Assembly (NCBI GenBank): GCA_947652115.1
Contig: OX393565.1
Location: 6,489,881-6,553,880 of the forward strand
Reading direction: 5' to 3'
Length of the DNA stretch: 64,000 nt
Source: Blastomussa wellsi
Taxonomy: Eukaryota > Cnidaria > Anthozoa > Scleractinia > Plerogyridae
Part shown: positions 44,641 through 57,200 of the stretch, in pieces
Layout: each line of letters starts with the position of its first letter
Numbering within the stretch: position 1 is the stretch's first letter
Notes under the pieces: generated by a model
What the model was told of the DNA's origin: nothing
The model's input: only the letters and a program-made list of their open reading frames with translations
The model's database searches: none
Made by a program: the position numbers and the translations under genes

Positions 44641-47479
44641 TGTAGCTAAGTTGTCAAAATGGTTTTGCTTTGCGAAACCATCAGAATAAATAAATTACAA
44701 CAACTCCTTTTATTCTACGAAAGAAAAACGAACGGGTTAATGCTTCGTTCCAAAATCAGATGAGCAGAAAAAGTTGAGAAACCAACGACGTATTTCTTTA
44801 ATGAAACTATAACGGGAAAAAAAATAGCAGACCTCAAACTCCTGAATGGCAAACATTTACGCAGAGCCGAATGAATGCATTATATTACTGAGACAAAATG
44901 ATGGTACCAAGTGATAGTAATCAACAAGTGGCTCTGGGGACATATGATTTCAGTGGCTAGTATCTTATCGTATCAAATTAACAGTGATTGGACTCCCTTT
45001 GATTGATTGTAACTATTTAAATTAAGTGTCCCCAGAGCCTCTTGTTCCTAGTGCACAGGCCCAGCCGGCTACGAGGTACAAGCGGCTCTGAGGACAAGAA
45101 TGATGTGTTAAGACTGAAAAATGGCAACCTCGGATTTGTGTACCCATTGTAAAAATATGTCACGGGATGGAAACTCCAAATAAGCCATATCCAATACAGC
45201 TATAAAATTCCTCAGTAACACCACATTGAAAAACTTTAACACGACTTGAACTTGAGGTTTTTAAAAATACAATTTGTGTGAAAGGAATACAGATAAAAGA
45301 ATATTTTCGCGTTCACTGCGAGTCGGAAAAATCATTTTCTTTTATCGCCTACCTCTGTTCGATTAAGAGTTGTGGTTCCTGCAATATCGTTTTATGCTAT
45401 ATAGGGGATTCATGCTGACGTCATTGTTTACCTTTTTTCTCATTAGCATACGGCTTGGCGTACAGAAGGCAACATGTTAAATATGAATGGCTCCACAAAG
45501 TTAAAGAGCTAGTGAAATTTAGTATATGGTGAAATTTTTAGCTCTTTGCGTGTAATATTCAAGGAGAAATTGTCTCTCAAAAACTCCAAAAGCGCTAATA
45601 AGCGCTTAAATTCTTTGTAAAATTTTGAGTTTTTAAACCCGCGTCAGACAAAAACAATTCATAATCGAGTTAATCGTGCTATGAACTTTCAATATTCAGA
45701 ACTGAATTTTTTTGTAGCTCCATCAGAAACTGAATCGCTAATGCTAATGAGGCAAATATTGTAAACGAGGATTCCCCTATAACATCGAACAATTCAGCTC
45801 TTTCCTGCTTGAAAGATTGTTTGAAAATGTTTACAGAACGCTGTGGAATGTTAGTCACGGTATTTCATAGAATAAATTCAGGTTCAATTCCCGGAACCGG
45901 CGTCATGTGTGAGTTGAGTTTGTTGTTGGTTCTTGGCCTTCTTGAAGAATTTTCTCCGGGCTCCTCGGCTTTCCCCTCTCCTAAAACAACCTGCATTTTC
46001 AAATTCAAATTCTGGAACGTACGGCCACACTAAAACAAGCTCTCAGCCCCTAGGTACACCCGCGCAGATAAACAAATTACATCACTTTTTTCAGCCAGAG
46101 CAATGCAGGGATGTCCCACTTAATAACAGCCGGATACTTCTGAAATGAACGAATGATCCTCGCAGTGTTAAAGCATTATTTGAAAATACGAAATTGACTG
46201 CGAAGATTATTTACTCTTACTTTCATCTTCATCAGCAGTTCAAATATGGATGGCAAAAAATCAAGGGTACGAAGGGAATCGAACCCATGACCTCCGCGAT
46301 GAACGTGTCCGACGGTCGATGCCATTTTTTCGACACAATTTTTTTGGCTATCGTCGAAAACTTATTTGTCAATTACCTCTGCCATGCCAACATCCTTATC
46401 TCACCACTACACTACCAGGCTGATCCGTCAAATCCCACAAAATTTCATTATAAAAGATAACAATTTCAGTCCATTTACTTTTATAGTTCACCGCTAAATT
46501 TTCTCCGATTCTCGTTGGTCTAAATTAAACCCGTGACGCGATAGTGTTCATCCGCATCCACTATCAGCGCATAGTGCCCGTCCTAGGAAAGCGCTCGGAT
46601 GGATAGTGCCCGTCTGTGAAATTTTTTTGTAAACAAGCGGGCTTTCGTTAAAAAAATTTCAAACGCTATTGATTGATCTGCATTTGGAAAGTTTATTGCC
46701 TGATTTTCGTTTATTCGTAAAAATGTAGAATTCACAATGATGATATGGGCCGAAAGTTTCCCTATACACACGGTAGAACAGGCTTAAAACAATGGCTTAT
46801 AAAAGAAACGTTTTGAAGTCTATCCATATGCGTAGGTGACGTTTCCTCGATTCTATTTAAATCCTGTATTGGCTTGCTGTGTAATTAAATAAAATATGAA
46901 ATTACTAGATAAAATTACAGGGAAATGTAATGATTTGCGTGGAAGTACTACCTTAGCAAAATGTTACCCTACCCTATATAATCAAACAATTTCAATGAAA
47001 TTTGCGATTCTTATGCGATTCACCGTTAGTTAAAAAGCGAAAGCGCCGTCAATTTTATTCCAGGTTCAAATGAATATTTTATTACGTTATAGAAGAAGAT
47101 TTAGGTTGAAAACTGTCATGCTTATCGTGGACGAGATGATCAGAAATCGATATAAAATATGTAGGGTGAACACGATGTTAAATATTTGTCGTCTGGTTGC
47201 TGTTTAAATAATTTTGAAGTTATTCCCCTTGATCACGATGCAGCTATGAATACCATTTACACTGATATATATTTTGAGTTTCTTAGTAAAATTAAATTAT
47301 TTTTGATCATTTCATTTGTAAAATCACCACCTCCATCTAAAGTAACACAATCTTACTACCTGTGACTTACACGTTCAATGAGTAACAATGACAATCTTTT
47401 ATTTATGTATTATTTTTGTAAAGATCTTCTATTTTATCGAATCCAATAAATATATATTGCTCAAGTTTCTCTTGTTTCC
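44641..47479. other. Region with minor repeats, no gene
   Basis: Contains an inverted pair CAAGTGGCTCTGGGGACA (44,924) and TGTCCCCAGAGCCTCTTG (45,027), and another pair ATAGGGGATTCATG (45,401) and GAATCCCCTATA (45,769) that may bound a 380-bp element. No coding exon is supported. Confidence 0.4.
46265..46330 (-). repeat. tRNA-like fragment
   Basis: The plus strand GAAGGGAATCGAACCCATGACCTCCG reads on the minus strand as a B-box/T-arm-like CATGGGTTCGATTCCCTTC preceded by variable sequence. It resembles 22,602-22,672 in that part; the A-box half is not convincing. Confidence 0.4.
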
Positions 47480-49330
47480 TTCTCCTACATCGTATTATAA
47501 CAAACCTATTGTGTGGCATATCTACAGAGTAGCCATGGCTCTCAATCTTCTGTTTCCATATTGAATTTCAGTTTAAAAGTGTTTGTTTTTGCGGAGGCAA
47601 GAACACCTGAAAACCCTGGTAAAACCCTGGGAGAAGGACGAAACCGAGCAACAAAGGAGGTGAGAGCCCTCACCACTGCGTCTTTTCAGCTCAGTTTTAC
47701 TTGGAATGTGGAATATCGCCGTTAGCGTGAATTTCAACGATGATTTTATAGCATTTATTGTCAACAACCTCAAGACACCTTTCTCGTCACAAATTACTAA
47801 AACTGTATTTGCGAAATACAAAGAAGCTAAAGCGGCACTCACGAAAATAGTGGCAGCTACTTCCATAATTTTTCATGGTAAATTGCGCCACTTCGGTGTT
47901 TTTTTTTTTTTTCAACTTGCATGCATATGCAAACAGCGAAATTAATCCATTGTACACTGAGGTCTGTACGCCTCTTCAAAACAGGTAACGCTTAACATTA
48001 AATTGTATATGACATGAAAAATGGTAAAATACTGAATAACAATATTTCCAAAACTATTGATGCAGTCTTCTTGAAAGTGTTCTCAAAAGAAACAAAATGA
48101 CACCCTTTCTGTTGTTGCCATGACAACAGTTTTGCCACAGGTACTGTCTTAATAAAAACTGAAATTCCCAATTTTTGGCTTAAACCAAAAACCACCAACT
48201 GCAGCTAATCCAAGACAATTTGGGAACGATGTCTGTTCCAAGTAGGACCATTTGTATCACTTTTTAGGTTGTAAATTGAGACATTTGGTTTTTTGACAGA
48301 GAAAGACTGTAGCTGAAAGAGTTGCCATGGCAAGAGGTCATTTTATTCCTTTTGTGATGCACATTTGTGATGCCAAGTTTCAAGAACATTGCATCAATAG
48401 TTTTAGAGATATTGTTTATTCAATATTTTACCATTCTTTACTTCAAACCTTATGATGTCATCACTGATCTAATTTGGATAATAGAAAAATGTCAATATCA
48501 CTACAACGAAGAAAAGATATTTCAAAAAGGAAAACGTCTGTATTTCAAAAGGCCTTTCAAATAAGCAGAAAATATTTTTCATGTCATATACACTTTAAAC
48601 AATATAAATTATGCTTGAACGTAATATGAAGCCAACGTTTGGAAAAATTCCGTCGCCTATAGTTACAGGTATAGCCTACTAATGGCATAGCCTCTTTCAG
48701 CCCAAGTCGTTTAAATTAAAATAATAAGGATTAGAAATTGAATTAAAAGTAAACCGGCCTTGCTTCAATCCGTCTGCAAGAATGCTAAGGAAATTTACAA
48801 TAATCCCTTTTTACCCTTTCTGCGAAGCCTCATAAATTGAAATCCTTAGCAACGAGTAATCAGTTCGTCAACATTTTTTTTGTGAAATAGGTCAAATTGT
48901 GATAAAATTTCGATTTCAAATACTTCGCACGACAATATTCGATTTGGTGGCTACTAATTAAAATACGTGAGGCATATACAATCCAGTTATGTTGCTCAAA
49001 TCAAAAGAAAATAGATGAGAACCAAAACCATACTTACATATTTTATCAATTTTCTGAGGGAATTTTGAACTTGTGAATTAGTTTTATGTAAATATCTGTA
49101 AACCATTTATGGTCATATTCTTGGCAGACGCAGAAGGCTTTAAATTGAAGTTTATGTATTCAAAAACGTTTTAAGAGCCTTTTCTATATGAAAAAGTTCA
49201 ACAGACCAAGTGTGTGAAAGAATAATTACGATCGCCTTGGGCGAATTGAATAATCGATTGCCGAATGATGTTTTGAAAAACCTGGCTCTACACCGGCTAC
49301 GCTAAAATCGACAGGAACAAAAAAAGGTCT
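47480..49330 (-). repeat. Dispersed repeat family, copy C
   Basis: Read on the minus strand it follows the order of copies A and B: CGCCCAAGGCGATCG (49,248), ACTGGATTGTA (48,985), the TCGTTGCTAAGG block (48,862), then the coding-like 3' block (47,870-47,700) that translates with FNDDFIAFIVNN on the plus strand's complementary copy. The 3' block continues to 47,530 with AAGGAGGTGAGAGCCCTCACC, matched by copy E. Confidence 0.55.
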
Positions 49331-49919
49331 CCCACCAGCTATTTGCTGTTCCCCAGCGCAAATGCTACTGGCTGGCAAAATGGTCGAGTATATGTTTTCT
49401 CGTGGGAGTTGTCGCTAAAAAAATACTTCTTTTGCGCCGGCTGATTGAAACTCGTAAGGGCGACTGACGAAACGCGAATCTCGTTCCCAGCGAAAAGAGT
49501 GGATTTCAACAGTTTTTAGTGCCAGTTTGTTGTTTGCTCTTATTGCTGCCTGGGAAAAAGTTATGGATCATGTGCTGGCAAAAACGAACAGACAATTTTT
49601 TTTCCCAGCAACACTGAAGAACACCTGTAAATTTTTTAAGATCATATATTTTCATTCATTTGGATAAAATAATGAATTTTGCTACAGTTTTTTTCTTTGG
49701 GTGCCCCTGGCTTTAGTTTTGCTCCTTTTTTCCACAGGCCTCTATTGGAATTTTTCGTCTTCCGTTTGCCACCAACAGAACCCAACAGTTTTCTTTTGTT
49801 ATTCATTGAAGCCTGTTTCAAAAACGCGCGTATACCAGAACTTTGACCTTATCATCATTGTGAATTGTAATGCATTTGTTATTAAGAAAGAACCCCGAAG
49901 GCGTTTACGTGAGATGTTT

Positions 49920-50372
49920 TTGTCGATGTAATAATGCATCAGCTTTGAATGGCTACCCGCATTGAAAATTCAACCTTTACTTTCGATTTTCCGTACTCAA
50001 GATACGAAATTTCAAACATTTGCTGGATTTTTCTTAGCTTAGAATTATTTATAATCTAATCCATTTTTGATACAACAGTTTTGGACTAGAACCTTATTAC
50101 ATCGCCTACACGCGTTAATACCAGGTATAACCAACTGATAGAAAAGTTTTTTGACAAAAGCTAACACAACAAGAGTGGCAGTTAAGCTCCTAACTCGCAC
50201 CCAAGTCGCTTAAATTAAAATAATGATTACAAATAAATTTAAAATTAAACATTGCTTCGGCTGCAGGAACATTAAGAGAATAACACGCATAAATTGTACA
50301 TCTTAACAACGAGGGATGCTTGTGAAAAAATTCGATCTAAAATATGCGCTTCGCATCACAATATTTAGAATA
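49920..50372 (-). repeat. Dispersed repeat family, copy D (partial)
   Basis: CAAGTCGCTTAAATTAAAATAATG (50,203) and CAACGAGGGATGCTTGTGAAA (50,309) match 48,704 and 48,861 of copy C. Only the middle part of the family is present. Confidence 0.5.
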
Positions 50373-50520
50373 GGCCCTTTGCACGACCCAGTCACACCCT
50401 GCTGGTGAGCAAGCTACGCGCTGGGACATCCAAACCCAAGCGACTTCATGTCCCAGAGCGTAACTTGCTCACCAGCGATGTGTTATTTTGTACCATGTGA
50501 CTGGGTCCTGCAAAAGGGCC
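50373..50520. mobile_element. 148-bp palindromic MITE
   Basis: GGCCCTTTGCACGACCCAGTCAC (50,373) is inverted at the right end (GTGACTGGGTCCTGCAAAAGGGCC, 50,520). The inner pair GCTGGTGAGCAAGCTACGCGCTGGGACAT / ATGTCCCAGAGCGTAACTTGCTCACCAGC extends the stem. No target duplication is clear. Confidence 0.75.
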
Positions 50521-51224
50521 AATTCGGACAATAAAATACCCGATGCGTGTATAATAGATGAGAGTTATATTGCACCCTACAAGAACTGAAATGCTAATGA
50601 GTAGAAACAAAAAAAAATTAGCCGTCATCATCGGTTCAGTTATGAATCGGAGCGCAGGGGTGGATCCTGGATCTTTTTTTGAGAAGGGGTGCCGCACTAA
50701 GGGATGGCGTAACTGACAGGTTCCGCGGTAGAACAAACTTTATATTAGTTACCTTCCCCAAGATCTGCCTCCGAAGCGAGCCTTATAAAAATCAAAGTAA
50801 TATGCCAATCTGGAAGTGCTGAAGAGATGATTTCAGTTTTTGTCAATTAATATTTTTTTACTTCGTCATATGTCTTGTAGCATTTGATGTTGAAGGTATT
50901 TTGTCATTTCAAATGTTCATGTAAGCGTTGCTAGGTATAGTTACAAATGCACGATTCACTTGATATGCGCACATTTGCAGAGCCATCAACCTTCTTCAGA
51001 TTTTATCTTCATAAAAAGAATTACGTGGTCCGCTCGTCACAAATCAACTGTTTTTCACCTCAGTGAAAATAAGCCATTGTTTATAAAGCAGCCGGAAATG
51101 TTATTATAAAACGCTACAATTTCGATTGAAAACGATGCGGCTTAATTACAACAATGATCAGGAGTTTCTCATGCATTTTAAAAGCTCGCTAAAAATAATT
51201 GAAATATTTGACTTGCTAGAATCC

Positions 51225-51449
51225 ACGTGGATAACTTAAGGCGGTATAAAGGGGCAGGACATTCTTAAATTGTTCCAACTTTCGACCAATGAACTACCCC
51301 CATTGACAGAAAGTTATCGACTGATCATTTGGGAAAATTTCAATTCAATCAATCACCATCGAGGTGTCACTGTCATACCCAATAGAAAGAGAGTATTTCT
51401 GCGTCTTTGACCTGTCACTTGCCTTTATATATTAACAGTCACCACGTTA
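51225..51449 (+). promoter_or_regulatory. Upstream region of gene B
   Basis: Homologous to the gene A upstream region: CCACGTGGATAACTTAAG, TGATCATTTGGGAAAATTTC, CCAATAGAAAGAGAGTATTTC, and a TATA-like CTTTATATATTAACAG at 51,422. The last is a better TATA box than gene A's TTTATTAA. Promoter function is inferred from position and conservation. Confidence 0.5.
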
Positions 51450-51479
51450 AGTTAGGCTATGTTTACCAGTGGATACCAG
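51450..51479 (+). other. Gene B 5' untranslated exon 1 (candidate)
   Basis: GTTAGGCTATGTTTACCAGT then GGATACCAG and donor GTAGGA, as in gene A at 18,752-18,781. The start is approximate, about 25 bases after the TATA-like motif. Confidence 0.5.
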
Positions 51480-51555
51480 GTAGGATGGGTTGATACGAAA
51501 TCAATTTTCAAATTCGATGCAACGAATAGCTGACTATTTCATTCATTTACATTAG

Positions 51556-51597
51556 GTTTCAAACACTTGAATTTACAGACCAAGCCGAATAACCAAG
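51556..51597 (+). other. Gene B 5' untranslated exon 2 (candidate)
   Basis: Acceptor TTTACATTAG; exon GTTTCAAACACTTGAATTTA to AACCAAG; donor GTAAGA. It is 10 bases shorter than the gene A exon at 18,859-18,910 but has the same ends. Confidence 0.55.
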
Positions 51598-52369
51598 GTA
51601 AGAGGCAGGAATTCTCCAATCTCACATGCAAAATATTTTACATACAGTTTACGATTAAACCTTTGCACTTTCATGTCTGGTGTACGAAGGGTGTTACAGG
51701 CTCTTCATAAACTTTTGTTGAAGTGAGGACAATGTAATGCATTTAAATCCAAACCTCTTATTAGAAATACTTATTTGAAGATGGGACAGAGTTCCATTGT
51801 CATTTCCATTTTGTTTAAGGGTGCCGTTTTGTTCGCATGTACACACGAAAACTAATCGTTAATTCTTCTTTTAAGGAGCACTCTCACATTTTTTGGCAAG
51901 CGCATTTACTATCTATCGTTACTGAATAATTCTAAATGAGTTTCTAAAGTGTAAGTTCATGCATCAACATCGTGCTTGAAAAAGGTATACAATGCAGTCT
52001 CGGTTTGCTAGAAAGGAAAATGCCAAAATAAATTGCTTGCAGACACTAGAGTCAAATATTGCCAAATAATCATTGTAAACTGTTAAACCAAAAAATAACT
52101 TTCTTTATTGCCAATGACGTTGCCAATAAAACACAGCTAAAATAATATCTGCTGAAAATGTTCTTAAATGTGGTGTCAAGCATATTCAAGGTAGTACAAT
52201 AATACTTAATATAGCGATTTTCTGTAAACCATAAAACATCCTCTGACAATTAGTCTAACAGTTTGCTTTCCTAAACGTTGGGTGTCTTAAGCTGGATTGT
52301 ACATGTATTATGGTCCTCAGGAACACCAACAATTGTTATTTTAATTTAAAAGACTTAAGTGAGTGTTAG

Positions 52370-52510
52370 GAGTTTAATTATACCAACTTTGTTTAATTAT
52401 ACCAACCTGAGACGAAGGGCTAACGCTCGAAACGTCAGCAATTGAATCTCTTTACGGTGGCCAATTTACATTATCAACCCAGTTGATAAAACCAAATTAT
52501 ATTCTTATAC

Positions 52511-52550
<40 letters not shown>
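52370..52550 (+). repeat. Dispersed element tail
   Basis: ACGAAGGGCTAACGCTCGAAACGTCAGC followed by TTTACGGTGGCCAATTTAC and CACCGACGCAGCACCAC. The GAAACGTCAG type of tail is familiar from Penelope-like and other non-LTR elements of marine invertebrates. Part recurs inverted at 39,470-39,560. Confidence 0.45.
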
Positions 52551-52555
<5 letters not shown>

Positions 52556-52559
52556 CTAT

Positions 52560-52885
52560 TCAAGACGTTGGCTTTATATAGCTATCGAGTGTAATTTGTA
52601 TGGTTTATAGAGACCTTTTACTATACAGCGTGATTTGTTTTGAAGAGTCTATGCCATTAACAGGCTATATATATATATATATACCTGCTATTGACTTGTG
52701 TAGGCGACGAATTTTTAAAAACGTTGGCTTCATATTGCCTTCAAGTATAATTTGCATGTTTTATAGAGACCTTTTACTGTACAGCGTTTTTTTTTTTGTT
52801 TTGTTTTCAAGAGGCATAGCGACTTGTACAATTATCCTGCGAAGTGGCGCGGAACATCGCCTGATAGTTGGCCGAGTTGGCTAAG
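52560..52885. repeat. Two tandem units of about 155 bp
   Basis: ACGTTGGCTT, TATAGAGACCTTTTACT and TACAGCG occur near 52,565-52,630 and again near 52,719-52,785. An (AT)n run lies between them at 52,666-52,682. Confidence 0.7.
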
Positions 52886-53109
52886 ATCAGACGACGTTCC
52901 GCAAGTATAATTGTTTTATTATTCAACACATTGTCAACGAAACGCATTTCTCAGCTAGAAAACCTGTGGTTATGCGGCACTTACATATATCGCAAGATAT
53001 CTGCCAGGAACAGACGATGGATAACAATGGCTTCATGACTATATATGGGCAACTAGCCAGGAACAGATGACGAAAAACAATGGCTCCATGACTATATATG
53101 AGCCACGTG

Positions 53110-53480
53110 ACAATTTGTTGAATAAACGTACAAGTGGGAACATTTTCCATGAAAAATTATAGGACTTGCTGCCACAATTTTCGTTAGTGCCTCTTGAACT
53201 TTGTATTTCGCAAATAAAGTTTTGTAAATTTTGCGCCGGTAAAGTGCGCTGAAGTTACCAACAATAAATGCTTTGAAATCATTGTTAAGATCCAAGGTAA
53301 CGACGATATGGATGGCATGGAAAACTGAATAGAAATGACACGGTGGTGAGCGTGCTCACCTCCTTTAATGTTAGTTTCTGTCCTTTCTTCAAGGGCTTTT
53401 TTCTGAATTTTAAGGGTTTTCCTTCTTCGTCAAAGTGCAACACTTCTAAATTCCAATTCATATGAATAGCCATGGTTGCG
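53110..53480 (+). repeat. Dispersed repeat family, copy E (3' part)
   Basis: CATTTTCCATGAAAAATTATAG and ACAATAAATGCTTTGAAATC match copy A (13,920-14,060) and copy C (reversed, 47,755-47,875). The flank GGTGAGCGTGCTCACCTCCTTTAATG continues the match with copy C. On the minus strand the frame holds KAFIVGN, TLFAKYK and ALTKIVAASPIIFHGK, close to KTVFAKYKEAKAALTKIVAA in copy C. Confidence 0.6.
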
Positions 53481-53970
53481 CATTGAATATGCCACTGAAA
53501 AACTGCTGTTTATTATTTTATGTCATTCTATAATTATGTAGGTGATGGAAATAAATTAAATAGAAAGCAAGCGAACCAGACAATTTGGTAAAAAACGATG
53601 TAGGAGAAGGAAACAAGAGAATCCTGGGCAATATTAAAAGAAATAAATAGAAGGTCACACAGGATCGACCTGATGATTTCAAAATTAAAGATTAGACGAA
53701 GGTGGTGTTACAGTTTAACCATGTGCACCATACAAGAACTGAAATGCAGAGGAGTGGAAACAAAATTAGCTTTGATGTTTGACTTGTGAATGGGCTCAGT
53801 TTTTGTCAATATCCACGTTTTTTGTCGGTTAATCACTTGGTGGTTGGGGCAATTTATACATAGTTCTTTATTCATGATTGAATCATTTTATTTCGTTTTT
53901 CAAAGACCCGACTTCGAGCCCTGTTGAATATCAATTTAACTACTGCTGAATTTGAACTTTCGACTCGCAC

Positions 53971-54290
53971 GTGATGACGTCGTGCACCTTTGAAACTGCG
54001 GCAAATTTGTATGCCATCCGACCTCAAGCAAATAATTTTTACGCAGTTATGGCAGCTAAATGGTTTCAAACAAAAACTGACGGAGAAATTGAACAGCTTG
54101 TATGCGACAAAAGCTCGAAATCCACTAACAAGACCACCCACAAAGCCATGAAAACGTTGAGAGATCTCTGCAAACATCAAAATTTCGAAGAAAGCTTCCA
54201 AGAACTTAGCAAAACAGACCTTAACTCGTTGCTCAGAAAATTCTACACCAGTGCTCGAAAGAGAAAATGCAGGTTTCAGAACTCACAACA
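53971..54290 (+). pseudogene. Crypton-like (DUF3504/ZMYM-QRICH1-type) N-terminal fragment
   Basis: An open frame of about 105 codons before it runs into the satellite. It contains AAKWFQTKTDGEIEQLVCDK, SSKSTNKTTHKAMKTLRDL, then LSKTDLNSLLRKFYTSARKR. The order (acidic EI..L helix, NTKK-type motif, then L..LL.-FY..ARK) is the N-terminal helical domain of Crypton-derived recombinase proteins. The catalytic part is missing; translation continues into repeat-coded residues (THIAP...). It is cut off at the satellite border. The family call is from memory. Confidence 0.5.
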
Positions 54291-57200
54291 CCTAAAAACT
54301 GCAGAGCTCAGTACTCACATAGCACCTACAAACTGGAGGGATCAGTACTCACATAGCACCTACAACCTGCAGGGATCAGTACTCACATAGCACCTACAAA
54401 CTGCAGGGATCAGTACTCACATAGCACCTACAAACTGCAGGGATCAGTACTCACATAGCACCTACAAACTGCAGGGATCAGTACTCACATAGCACCTACA
54501 AACTGCAGGGATCAGTACTCACATAGCACCTACAAACTGCAGGGATCAGTACTCACATAGCACCTACAAACTGCAGGGATCAGTACTCACATAGCACCTA
54601 CAAACTGCAGGGATCAGTACTCACATAGCACCTACAAACTGCAGGGATCAGTACTCACATAGCACCTACAAACTGCAGGGATCAGTACTCACATAGCACC
54701 TACAAACTGCAGGGATCAGTACTCACATAGCACCTACAAACTGCAGGGATCAGTACTCACATAGCACCTACAAACTGCAGGGATCAGTACTCGCATAGCA
54801 CTTACAAACTGCAGGGATCAGTACTCACATAGCACCTACAAACTGCAGGGATCAGTACTCACATAGCACCTACAAACTGCAGAGCTCAGTACTCACATAG
54901 CACCTACAAACTGCAGAGCTCAGTACTCACATAGCACCTACAAACTGGAGAGATAAGTACTCACATAGCACCTACAAACTGCAGAGCTCAGTACTCACAT
55001 AGCACCTACAAACTGCAGAGCTCAGTACTCACATAGCACCTACAAACTGGAGGGATCAGTACTCACATAGCACCTACAAACTGCAGAGCTGAGTACTCGC
55101 ATAGCACCTACAAACTGCAGGGATCAGTACTCGCATAGCACCTACAAACTGGAGGGATCAGTACTCACATAGCACCTACAAACTGGAGGGATAAGTACTC
55201 ACATAGCACCTACAAACTGCAGGGATCAGTACTCACATAGCACCTACAAACTGGAGGGATCAGTACTCACATAGCACCTACAAACTGGAGGGATAAGTAC
55301 TCACATAGCACCTACAAACTGCAGGGATCAGTACTCACATAGCACCTACAAACTGGAGGGATCAGTACTCACATAGCACCTACAAACTGCAGGGATCAGT
55401 ACTCACATAGCACCTACAAACTGCAGAGCTCAGTACTCACATAGCACCTACAAACTGCAGGGATCAGTACTCACATAGCACCTACAAACTGCAGGGATCA
55501 GTACTCACATAGCACCTACAAACTGCAGGGATCAGTACTCACATAGCACCTACAAACTGCATGGATCAGTACTCACATAGCACCTACAAACTGCAGGGAT
55601 CAGTACTCACATAGCACCTACAAACTGGAGGGATCGGTACTCACATAGCACCTACAAACTGCAGGGATCAGTACTCACATAGCACCTACAAACTGCAGGG
55701 ATCAGTACTCACATAGCACCTACAAACTGCAGGGATCAGTACTCACATAGCACCTACAAACTGCAGGGATCAGTACTCACATAGCACCTACAAACTGCAG
55801 GGATCAGTACTCACATAGCACCTACAAACTGCAGGGATCAGTACTCACATAGCACCTACAAACTGCAGGGATCAGTACTCACATAGCACCTACAAACTGC
55901 AGGGATCAGTACTCGCATAGCACCTACAAACTGCAGGGATCAGTACTCACATAGCACCTACGAACTGCAGGGATCAGTACTCACATAGCACCTACAAACT
56001 GCAGAGCTCAGTACTCACATAGCACCTACAAACTGCAGAGCTCAGTACTCACATAGCACCTACAAACTGGAGGGATAAGTACTCACATAGCACCTACAAA
56101 CTGCAGAGCTCAGTACTCACATAGCACCTACAAACTGCAGAGCTCAGTACTCACATAGCACCTACAAACTGGAGGGATCAGTACTCACATAGCACCTACA
56201 AACTGCAGAGCTCAGTACTCGCATAGCACCTACAAACTGCAGGGATCAGTACTCGCATAGCACCTACAAACTGGAGGGATCAGTACTCACATAGCACCTA
56301 CAAACTGGAGGGATAAGTACTCACATAGCACCTACAAACTGCAGGGATCAGTACTCACATAGCACCTACAAACTAGAGGGATCAGTACTCACATAGCACC
56401 TACAAACTGGAGGGATAAGTACTCACATAGCACCTACAAACTGCAGGGATCAGTACTCACATAGCACCTACAAACTGGAGGGATCAGTACTCACATAGCA
56501 CCTACAAACTGCAGGGATCAGTACTCACATACCACCTACAAACTGCAGAGCTCAGTACTCACATAGCACCTACAAACTGCAGGGATCAGTACTCACATAG
56601 CACCTACAAACTGCAGGGATCAGTACTCACATAGCACCTACAAACTGGAGGGATAAGTACTCACATAGCACCTACAAACTGCAGGGATCAGTACTTACAT
56701 AGCACCTACAAACTGGAGGGATAAGTACTCACATAGCACCTACAAACTGCAGAGCTCAGTACTCACATAGCACCTACAAACTGGAGGGATCAGTACTCAC
56801 ATAGCACCTACAAACTGGAGGGATCAGTACTCACATAGCACCTACAAACTGCAGGGATCAGTACTCACATAGCACCTACAAACTGGAGGGATAAGTACTC
56901 ACATAGCACCTACAAACTGCAGGGATCAGTACTCACATAGCACCTACAAACTGGAGGGATAAGTACTCACATAGCACCTACAAACTGCAGAGCTCAGTAC
57001 TCACATAGCACCTACAAACTGCAGGGATCAGTACTCACATAGCACCTACAAACTGCAGGGATAAGTACTCGCATAGCACCTACAAACTGCAGGGATCAGT
57101 ACTCGCATAGCACCTACAAACTGCAGGGATAAGTACTCACATAGCACCTACAAACTGCAGGGATCAGTACTCACATAGCACCTACAAACTGCAGGGATCA

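Noticed and set aside
52666..52682. (AT)n run as a TATA promoter
   Set aside because: A simple dinucleotide repeat inside a tandem duplication, with no exon following.
53285..53473. Minus-strand two-exon gene with an intron of about 35 bp
   Set aside because: Donor and acceptor look good, but the intron is too short for a metazoan and the exon phases do not join the related frames; treated as part of the dispersed repeat.
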